DNA of 64,000 nt from contig OZ251253.1 in NCBI GenBank assembly GCA_965240325.2, positions 496,001-560,000 on the forward strand, written 5' to 3'. Shown here piece by piece: positions 56,160 through 64,000 of this stretch (its first letter is position 1; the number at the start of each line of letters is the position of its first letter). The stretch comes from Rebecca billardiae RCC1528 (lineage: Eukaryota; Haptophyta). Both the position numbers and the translations under genes were made by a program. The notes below the pieces were generated by a model, which was given only the letters and a program-made list of their open reading frames with translations, had not been told where the DNA came from and searched no databases.

Positions 56160-56852
56160 GGCGTACGACGCGCAGCGGACGCACCTCCCGGGTCTGTCGC
56201 CGTGGCAGCAACCGCGCCATCGCGAGTTGGCGACCCTCGCCGCAGCGCGACACAGACAAGCCCGTGATGCCATCCGCAGAGAGATGAATCGTCGAGCATG
56301 CAACATCGCCGCGTCATCCTCGTCCATGGCGCAGGCGCTGCGGGACGAGGCGGAAGTCGTCACGCCGGTGACGGATGCGCTGCGATTCGTGTGCCCGCGT
56401 GAGCAGCGCTTGCCTACTCTCGAGCGCGAGTGGCACACGCTGTCGCTGTGCGCGCGCGCGCACAACCAACAGCTCCTCGTGCCGCCGAGCACGCGAGCGC
56501 CAGACCTGTCGAAGATGCGAAGAGCGACGACCGCGTGAACGTCAACGCGCTCGTGCTCAGCGTGGCGGCCGTGTACGGCGTCAACGCGACCTGCGCCGAG
56601 CCCATCATGCCTGGAGCGGACATCGGCAAGCATCCTCGCGACGACCGCTCTCGGCTGGCGGCAGCGGGAGGACATGCACATGATCTACTCTGGCGGCTTT
56701 GTCGGCGGCGAGGCGCTCGATTACGCCATCGCGGTCGAGATGCGGCACATACAGCGCGTACCCGCGCTCGCGCGGAGCAACGGGCTACCCGCCCCGCCCC
56801 GCGTGCTGCACATTCCCTCGTGGGTGTGGGCCTCGCCGTTCAGATGCGCATA
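56160..56852 (+). pseudogene. Gene remnant broken by two frameshifts
   Basis: Three consecutive plus-strand segments read like coding sequence but lie in different frames. The first (to about 56510) includes QALRDEAEVVTPVTDALRFV and LEREWHTLSLCARAHNQQLL. The second (about 56510-56620) includes RVNVNALVLSVAAVYGVNAT and AEPIMPGADIG. The third (about 56632-56852) includes LATTALGWRQREDMHMIYSG, GGEALDYAIAVEMRHIQRVP and a stop after ASPFRCA. No consensus splice sites explain both changes, so I call it a decayed gene. An assembly error or unusual introns are alternatives. I do not recognise the family. Confidence 0.45.
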
Positions 56853-57990
56853 AGAGCACAGACTGAGACGTGTCGGTGTACACGCCGGGGAGCCAACTTT
56901 AGTGGGGTCAGAGCTCCGACCATTACACTCTCGGGTGCCACAATCTCCCGAAATCTCTTAGCATGAATTATCACACGGGTATTTACTTGGGCGAACTCGT
57001 TAGTAGGCGTTAAGCTAGGCTTAATTCCAGGGTGTAGAATCAGCCTGTGCTGCCAATTTCAGACGACTGCCAAAATGTGATCGTCGCTAGACGGTGCGAT
57101 TCTGGTGCAAATAGCGAGATCACCTGGGAGATCGTGTATATCTCCCCTACTAATGTTGCCGAGATCGCGTCGAGATTGAGGTCGTATATCTCGTCCAATA
57201 TGTGGCATTTTTCGCAAAACTTGTCAGCGTGACCCCAGCTCATTTCAGGCGAATATTGACATCCCGAAGTTTGAGAGCCTCATCTCAAGACGACAGGAAG
57301 TTGGATGGATTTTGGACCACGCACCCCCCAGTGGGTCTCTGACCCCTCTAAGCCAACTTCACGTGTCACTGGTCCTTGCACTCCACTGTCCGTCACCCAC
57401 GGCCACGAGCGAATGTGGAAAGACGCGAACCGCCGCAGAGGATACATCATTGCGACAGCACTACTGGCACGCGGCCCGCCGCCCCCCCCCTCCCGCCAGG
57501 GCACAGTTTATGGCCCGCGGTGCAGGGCGGAGCGCGCAGCGTGGAGCCCGCACCAGCGGGCCCGAACCACGTTTCAAAAAGATCTTTGATCAAGAAAAAA
57601 GGGACGGGGGGCGATTTTTAGGGCTCAGGCGGAGACCGAGTTTCGAGTTTTTGAGATCGCATTGAGATCGAGGTCTATCAGGCCAAAAAAAACCGCGCCC
57701 AGCTGATTCCCTTAAGTAAAGTGCGATCTGGACGTCAGCTGGACGTGACATTAGTGTAACGGTTCGTTACGAGCGCGATTTTAAGTATGAGATTGCCGCC
57801 AACCGCCAACCGACATAAAAACGGCAAGGCAAGGGATCGGGAAACTTGATCACTTCTAACTGTGAATAGTAAAAAAAAGCAGCGCGACGAACCCGGGCGC
57901 GCCGGCCCTTGATTCAGCCGCGGTCACGGCTTTCGCTCTGAGCGAGCTTTGTTTGCGGCGGGCAGCGCCCACCCCGACCGGGGGACGTCG
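56853..57990. other. AT-richer non-coding island
   Basis: About 1.1 kb with base composition clearly lower in GC than the genes around it. Only short frames occur, such as one on the minus strand at 57040-57243 and two overlapping ones at 57305-57665. None shows a known motif. Homopolymer runs (C8-9 near 57482, A7-8 near 57595, 57685 and 57872) are present. The composition suggests an inserted repeat or mobile-element remnant, but no terminal repeats were found by eye. Confidence 0.4.
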
Positions 57991-57995
57991 CAGCA

Positions 57996-58838
57996 GTGAC
58001 GGCGCGTGGCGGTGGCGGGGGCCGGCCGGCCGCTGGTCTCGCCCTCGCGCTCTGCTCTCCCCGAGCGCGCCTGTCGCCTCGCAGGCCGCGCGTCTCGCCC
58101 TCTCGCTCCGCTCTCCCCGAGGCTGAGCTCGCGGCCCGCATACTGTCACCTCGCAGGCGCGCGCCACGGACACATACGCGACGAGATCGCGGCGGGGGCG
58201 GCGAGATCGCGGCGGGGGCGACGGGCAACAACCTGCCCGCGGGCGCGTTCGTCACTCGAGGAGCAGCGCGCAAGGGCGAGCCGAGTCCGGAGCACGCGAG
58301 CTCGTCGCTCGCCGACCGGAGCAGAGCGCGCCGCCCGCCGCCGCCGAGCGAGCGCGGCGCGGCAGAGCTGATGAGCCGGATGCGCCCGGAGCTCGCGCGG
58401 CTGAAGGGCGAGCTCGAGCACGCGAGCTCGCGCCTCGACGCCGAGCGCGAGCTCCTCCTCAACTCGGTCGACGGCGGCGCGGAGGTCCGGCAGCAGCGTG
58501 AGGACTCACATGACAGTGTGAGTGAGCCGCGCGCAGCTCAGCCTGCCGCTGGCAGCCGCCGTCTTCGAGGCCGACGCGGCGGAGGAGGCGGCGGGCGAGC
58601 ACGGCGGCGCGGTGGAGCAGGCGCGCACGCGCGGCGGCAGGCGCGACGCGCCGCTCGCCTCGTTCCACCGCCCCGAGCTCCGCTCGGTCGGTCTCGGTGC
58701 GCGGCTGCGCAGCCGGCAGGCCGGCGGGCCAGCAGTCTGCAGTGGCGCGCGCTCTCGCTCTGCCGGCACGAGGCGTGCCGGCTGAGCGACCAGCGGCCCG
58801 TCGTCGAGCGCATGGCGCAGGGCGAGTACCTCAAGCAG
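57996..58838 (+). pseudogene. Three-exon gene fragment with coiled-coil segment
   Basis: The opening exon contains RLKGELEHASSRLDAERELL followed by LNSVDGG (about 58395-58480). It is followed by two well-defined exons that join in phase: 58537-58620 (LSLPLAAAVFEADAAEEAAG ending in AVEQ) and 58743-58838 (WRALSLCRHEACRLSDQRPV ending in YLKQ, with a GTGCGC donor). The donor of the middle exon is GCGCGC, a GC-AG intron. No downstream exon is found before the repeats begin, so the gene is cut off or decayed. The 5' limit and the junction of exon 1 are uncertain. The charged helical character suggests a coiled-coil protein; I recognise no family. Confidence 0.4.
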
Positions 58839-59116
58839 GTGCGCCCGCTCGCGCGCACGCGCCGGCTCGCGCCGCGCCAGCGCCTCTCGCCCTGCCTGCG
58901 CGCGCGCGCCGGGCGCTAGTCCCCGCGGCGGCCCGCGGCGACAGTCCTCGGCCCGCCGGCCCGGTGGGCGGCAGTGACTGAGTTGGCGGTGGCAGCTCAG
59001 GCGAACTGTTATACACATGTCAGACTGAGACAGCAGCCGACGGAGGGTGCACCGCGGGCCCCGAACTACGTTCGTTCTACGGAAAAAGACCGCGGAACGC
59101 GGTCATATATATATAT

Positions 59117-59269
59117 GTGTCCTCCTGCACAAAGATTGAAGCGGCGCCAATCGATGTGTATATATACTTGTGTGAGGTGGGGATTTGTCCCTGGATGACG
59201 GGAAGAGCGACTGAGCCGACGGTGCCAAAGCTGCGCGCAGACTGCGCCAGCGTGTGGCAGCAAGGTCCC
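59117..59269. repeat. 153-bp direct repeat, left copy
   Basis: Starts GTGTCCTCCTGCACAAAG and ends GCAGCAAGGTCCC. By eye it is identical over 153 bp to the copy at 59723-59875. Together they bracket 453 bp of unrelated sequence. The spacing and identity resemble the terminal repeats of a very small LTR-type element (TRIM) or a segmental duplication. No target-site duplication is evident. Confidence 0.9.
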
Positions 59270-59722
59270 TGGCTCAGGCGAGCATAGCACTCACAGGCCT
59301 GACAACAGCAAGCTCGTCAACCACAACGGAGGCTGCAGGGGCGGATGGCGGGTTGAGCGACGAGCGAGCGAGCACGAGCAAAGAAGCACGCGACGGCGAA
59401 GGAGATGGGGCCTCGTTTGCTGATGATGAGGCAAGGGGCCGACTGGCAGTAACTGATGAGCAGCTTGTGAGCTCGGCGCGAAAGGTCGTAAAGTGCCGAT
59501 TTGTGTGAGCTCGACTGGTTAGTTGCTTGATGAACTGGAAAGCTGCCACTCGGATGACTGCAGATGATCTTGGATATGATCTCGAGCGCCGTACCAGCAC
59601 GAAGCAACTACCTGCAGGATCAGGTAGACGATGGAGGCCCTTGGCCTTGGCTGTCACGACACTGCGACGCATCACCTTCCAGCCTCCCGACACATTCGGT
59701 TATAACTGCGTTATAACGCCAC
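59270..59722. other. Unique sequence between the two 153-bp repeats
   Basis: 453 bp without a recognisable protein. A plus frame runs from 59254 to 59508 (84 codons, Ser/Thr/Ala/Asp-rich) with no retroelement motif. A clear primer-binding site or polypurine tract was not found. Confidence 0.5.
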
Positions 59723-59875
59723 GTGTCCTCCTGCACAAAGATTGAAGCGGCGCCAATCGATGTGTATATATACTTGTGTGAGGTGGGGATTTGTCCCTGG
59801 ATGACGGGAAGAGCGACTGAGCCGACGGTGCCAAAGCTGCGCGCAGACTGCGCCAGCGTGTGGCAGCAAGGTCCC
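59723..59875. repeat. 153-bp direct repeat, right copy
   Basis: Same orientation and, by eye, same sequence as the copy at 59117-59269, offset by 606 bp. High identity implies recent duplication or ongoing homogenisation. Confidence 0.9.
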
Positions 59876-60056
59876 GTTTGTGAGCAGGAGAGATCCCGTT
59901 GAGGACGAGGGCGCTGCAGCGAGATGCTGGAGGCGAGCGACACGGAGGAGGCCGAAGGTGGCGAGGTGGCACGTCCTCGTGTTTTTTTTGGTTTTTTTTT
60001 TTGGGTAGGTTGTGTGTGTCCTGTGCGCGCGCGCGCGCACGCGCGCGCCGGTGCGT

Positions 60057-62718
60057 TGGGCAGAAAAGCCAGAGGCAGCAGCCCCAGCCAGACGGGCAGA
60101 AAAGCCTGCAGCAGCTGGATGGGGCAGCTGCTTTCCGCCGAGCATTTGCATGCTCCACTGAACAGGAACAAAACAAAGTCACCTGGGCAGAAAAGCTCGG
60201 GCCAGTAGGGCAGAAAAGCCTGGGGCAGCTGCGAAGGGGCCGCCCCCCGCCGAGCATATGCATGCTGCGGAACTGGAACAAAACAAAGTCACCTGGGCAG
60301 AAAAGCCCGGGCCAGTCGGGCAGAAAAGCCCGGAGCAGCCGCGAAGGGGCCGCCCCCCGCCGAGCATACGCATGCTGCGGAACTGGAACAAAACAAAGTT
60401 ACCCGGGCAGAAAAGCCCGGGCCAGTCGGGCAGAAAAGCCCGGGGCAGCCGCGAAGGGGCCGCCCCCCGCCGAGCATATGCATGCTGCGGAACTGGAACA
60501 AAACAAAGTCACCCGGGCAGAAAAGCCCGGGCCAGTCGGGCAGAAAAGCCCGGGGCAGCCGCGAAGGGGCCGCCCCCCGCCGAGCATACGCATGCTGCGG
60601 AACTGGGACAAAACAAAGTTACCCGGGCAGAAAAGCCCGGGCCAGTCGGGCAGAAAAGCCCGGGGCAGCCGCGAAGGGGCCGCCCCCCGCCGAGCATATG
60701 CATGCTGCGGAACTGGAACAAAACAAAGTTACCCGGGCAGAAAAGCCCGGGCCAGTCGGGCAGAAAAGCCCGGGGCAGCCGCGAAGGGGCCGCCCCCCGC
60801 CGAGCATACGCATGCTGCGGAACTGGAACAAAACAAAGTTACCCGGGCAGAAAAGCCCGGGCCAGTCGGGCAGAAAAGCCCGGGGCAGCCGCGAAGGGGC
60901 CGCCCCCCGCCGAGCATACGCATGCTGCGGAACTGGAACAAAACAAAGTTACCCGGGCAGAAAAGCCCGGGCCAGTCGGGCAGAAAAGCCCGGGGCAGCC
61001 GCGAAGGGGCCGCCCCCCGCCGAGCATATGCATGCTGCGGAACTGGAACAAAACAAAGTTACCTGGGCAGAAAAGCCCGGGCCAGTCGGGCAGAAAAGCC
61101 CGGGGCAGCCGCGAAGGGGCCGCCCCCCGCCGAGCATACGCATGCTGCGGAACTGGAACAAAACAAAGTCACCCGGGCAGAAAAGCCCGGGCCAGTCGGG
61201 CAGAAAAGCCCGGGGCAGCCTCGAAGGGGCCGCCCCCCGCCGAGCATACGCATGCTGCGGAACTGGAACAAAACAAAGTTACCCGGGCAGAAAAGCCCGG
61301 GCCAGTCGGGCAGAAAAGCCCGGGGCAGCCGCGAAGGGGCCGCCCCCCGCCGAGCATATGCATGCTGCGGAACTGGAACAAAACAAAATTACCCGGGCAG
61401 AAAAGCCCGGGCCAGTCGGGCAGAAAAGCCCGGGGCCGCCGCGAAGGGGCCGCCCCCCGCCGAGCATATATGCATGCTACGGAACTGGAACAAAACAAAG
61501 TTACCCGGGCAGAAAAGCCCGGGCCAGTCGGGCAGAAAAGCCCGGGGCAGCCGCGAAGGGGCCGCCCCCCGCCGAGCATATGCATGCTGCGGAACTGGAA
61601 CAAAACAAAGTTACCCGGGCAGAAAAGCCCGGGCCAGTCGGGCAGAAAAGCCCGGGGCAGCCGCGAAGGGGCCGCCCCCCGCCGAGCATACGCATGCTGC
61701 GGAACTGGAACAAAACAAAGTCACCCGGGCAGAAAAGCCCGGGCCAGTCGGGCAGAAAAGCCCGGGGCAGCCGCGAAGGGGCCGCCCCCCGCCGAGCATA
61801 CGCATGCTGCGGAACTGGAACAAAACAAAGTTACCCGGGCAGAAAAGCCCGGGCCAGTCGGGCAGAAAAGCCCGGGGCAGCCGCGAAGGGGCCGCCCCCC
61901 GCCGAGCATACGCATGCTGCGGAACTGGAACAAAACAAAATTACCCGGGCAGAAAAGCCCGGGCCAGTCGGGCAGAAAAGCCCGGGGCAGCCGCGAAGGG
62001 GCCGCCCCCCGCCGAGCATATATGCATGCTGCGGAACTGGAACAAAACAAAGTCACCCGGGCAGAAAAGCCCGGGCCAGTCGGGCAGAAAAGCCCGGGGC
62101 AGCCGCGAAGGGGCCGCCCCCCGCCGAGCATACGCATGCTGCGGAACTGGAACAAAACAAAGTCACCCGGGCAGAAAAGCCCGGGCCAGTCGGGCAGAAA
62201 AGCCCGGGGCAGCCGCGAAGGGGCCGCCCCCCGCCGAGCATACGCATGCTGCGGAACTGGAACAAAACAAAATTACCCGGGCAGAAAAGCCCGGGCCAGT
62301 CGGGCAGAAAAGCCCGGGGCAGCCGCGAAGGGGCCGCCCCCCGCCGAGCATATATGCATGCTGCGGAACTGGAACAAAAAAAAGTCACCCGGGCAGAAAA
62401 GCCCGGGCCAGTCGGGCAGAAAAGCCCGGGGCAGCCGCGAAGGGGCCGCCCCCCGCCGAGCATACGCATGCTGCGGAACTGGAACAAAACAAAGTCACCC
62501 GGGCAGAAAAGCCCGGGCCAGTCGGGCAGAAAAGCCCGGGGCAGCCGCGAAGGGGCCGCCCCCCGCCGAGCATACGCATGCTGCGGAACTGGAACAAAAC
62601 AAAGTCACCCGGGCAGAAAAGCCCGGGCCAGTCGGGCAGAAAAGCCCGGGGCAGCCGCGAAGGGGCCGCCCCCCGCCGAGCATACGCATGCTGCGGAACT
62701 GGAACAAAACAAAGTCGC
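60057..62718. repeat. 110-bp satellite array, about 23 units
   Basis: Tandem units of 110 bp in one orientation. Each unit has, in order: AACAAAACAAAGTTACCCGG; a hairpin CCCGGGCAGAAAAGCCCGGG; a second, shorter hairpin CGGGCAGAAAAGCCCG; a GC-rich block GAAGGGGCCGCCCCCCGCCG; and the near-palindrome GCATACGCATGC or GCATATGCATGC. The first one or two units (60057-60180) are diverged, as at array edges. Three units carry a 2-bp insertion (CATATATGC) together with AAAATTACC, at about 61384-61470, 61936-62020 and 62268-62350, showing spread of one variant. The unit lacks plus-strand stops and 110 is not a multiple of three, so long overlapping ORFs of 757 and 833 codons appear; I regard them as artefacts. 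Confidence 0.95.
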
Positions 62719-62759
62719 CAAAACCAAGTGCCAGTCAGGCAGAGAACGTCGCTGACTGA

Positions 62760-64000
62760 GCAGTGTCGAGGCAGGAGCGCTGCGGCAGCGAGCGCGCCGG
62801 CGGGGCGGCCGCAGGCCGTTGTTGAGCTGCGCGAGCGCGCGCTCGCCCTGCTGCGGGCGAGCGGCAGCGAGCGGCGGTGCGAATGGAGCGTGCGGCGAGC
62901 ACGGCCACGCCGAGTGCGAGCGGCACCGCCACCGCGCGCCGAGGAGGCAGCAGCGGGCGGCGAGCTGTCGAGGCCGGAGCGCGGCGGCGGCGAGCGCGGC
63001 GGCGGCGCTGCAGCAGGCTGTGTCGAGCTGCGCGAGCGTGCGCTCACCCTGCTGCGGGCGAGCGGCAGCAAAAGCGAGCGGCGGCGCGAATGGAGCGTGC
63101 GGCGAGCACGGCCACGCCGAGTGCACGCGGCACCACCACCGCGTGCTGTGGCGGCAGCAGGCAGGAGCGCGGCAGCAGCGAGCGCGGCGGCAGTGTGGCA
63201 GCAGGCTGTTGTTGGGCTGCGCGAGTGCGCGCTCGCCCTGCTGCGGGCGAGCGGCAGCGAGCGGCGGCGCGAATGGAGCGTGCGGCGAGCACGGCCACGC
63301 CGAGTGCAAGCGGCACCACCACCGCGTGCTGTGGCGGCAGCAGGCGCAGCGGGCAGCGAGCCGTCGAGGCAGGAGCGCGGCAGCAGCGAGCGCGGCGGCA
63401 GTGTGGCAGCAGGCTGTGTCGAGCTGCGCGAGCGTGCGCTCACCCTGCTGCGGCCGAGCGGCAGCAAAAGCGAGCGGCGGCGCGAATGGAGCGTGCGGCG
63501 AGCACGGCCACGCCGAGTGCAAGCGGCACCACCACCGCGTGCTGTGGCGGCAGCAGGCGCAGCGGGCAGCGAGCCGTCGAGGCAGGAGCGCTGCAGCAGC
63601 GAGCGCGGCGGCAGTGTGGCAGCAGGCTGTTGTTGGGCTGCGCGAGTGCGCGCTCGCCCTGCTGCTGGCGAGCGGCAGCGAGCGGCGGGGCGAATGGAGC
63701 GTGCGGCGAGCACGGCCACGCCGAGTGCAAGCGGCACCACCACCGCGTGCTGTGGCGGCAGCAGGCGCAGCGGGCAGCGAGCCGTCGAGGCAGGAGCGCG
63801 GCAGCAGCGAGCGCGGCGGCAGTGTGGCAGCCGGCTGTTGTTGGGCTGCGCGAGTGCGCGCTCACCCTGCTGCGGGCGAGCGGCAGCAAAGGCGAGCGGC
63901 GGCGCGAATGGAGCGTGCGGCGAGCACGGCCACGCCGAGTGCACGCGGCACCACCACCGCGTGCTGTGGCGGCAGCAGGCGCAGCGGGCAGCGAGCCGTC
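62760..64000. repeat. Second satellite, units of about 183-214 bp, running off the window end
   Basis: Six occurrences of GAATGGAGCGTGCGGCGAGC mark unit starts at 62881, 63088, 63271, 63484, 63692 and 63906 (spacings 207, 183, 213, 208 and 214). Units are built of CAGC/GCGG-type words and differ by small indels. A 519-codon minus-strand frame crosses it and part of the 110-bp array, but its repeats follow the DNA units and look non-coding. The array continues beyond position 64000. Confidence 0.92.

Noticed and set aside
55465-56538. 357-codon plus-strand ORF as an intact gene
   Set aside because: Its first third is an A-rich purine tract and Arg-rich text. Only the last part looks coding, and that continues in other frames, so I kept the region as a frameshifted remnant.
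60057-62718. CRISPR-like array
   Set aside because: Units are contiguous 110-bp tandem repeats without unique spacers in a eukaryotic context. The internal hairpins are part of the satellite unit.
62385-63944. 519-codon minus-strand ORF over both satellites
   Set aside because: Its repeats track the DNA repeat units and it crosses from one satellite into the other, so it is a by-product of stop-poor repeats.

Overview
This is a eukaryotic nuclear window from a very GC-rich organism. Genes are split by many short introns made largely of alternating CG, CA and GT. Coding sequence is extremely rich in Ala, Arg and Gly codons. Intergenic stretches hold long (AT)n and minisatellite arrays. The composition, the intron style and the gene set (E2F, MCM3, SAR1, nucleoredoxin-like domains, a DUF3638-type ATPase) fit a GC-rich microalga, with a haptophyte as my best guess. 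The lineage is an inference from style and was not tested.

Left part (1-21,800). A truncated E2F gene (minus) lies head to head with a complete 8-exon MCM3 gene (plus). The shared upstream region contains several E2F-like sites. Then come a single-exon SET-domain protein, a 1040-residue multi-pass membrane protein, a 2.7 kb gene-poor stretch with a (AT)n tract of about 130 bp, a hypothetical minus-strand ORF, a SAR1-type GTPase, a four-helix membrane protein (minus, 4 exons), a TauD-type Fe(II)/2-oxoglutarate dioxygenase with a mitochondrial-type leader, and a membrane-anchored NTPase-like protein that lacks a recognisable P-loop.

Centre (21,987-49,862). This part is one giant minus-strand gene. 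I traced 32 exons by hand from the ATG at 49,862 to the TAG at 21,987. Every junction keeps frame, and the exons sum to 21,432 nt (7,143 residues). Domain order: LamG-like fold, nucleoredoxin-like thioredoxin domain with an intact WCGPC, long unclassified helical region, DUF3638/DUF3645-type SF2 ATPase core, second nucleoredoxin-like domain that has lost its CxxC, two Tudor/agenet-like modules, two EF-hands, second LamG-like domain, ankyrin repeats, acidic tail. This is the strongest candidate in the window for an undescribed system.

Right part (49,863-64,000). After the giant gene's upstream region comes a single-exon 1349-residue minus-strand protein. It has a duplicated Tudor-like module, a coiled coil and a Q-rich tail. 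Beyond 55 kb the sequence turns repetitive and broken: a frameshifted gene remnant, an AT-richer island, a three-exon gene fragment, two identical-looking 153-bp direct repeats 606 bp apart, a 110-bp satellite of about 23 units whose unit folds into two hairpins, and a second satellite of about 183-214 bp units that runs off the window end.

Together the left genes cover S-phase control and replication licensing (E2F, MCM3), secretion (SAR1) and chromatin (SET). The giant gene links redox sensing, calcium binding and an ATPase motor in one polypeptide.
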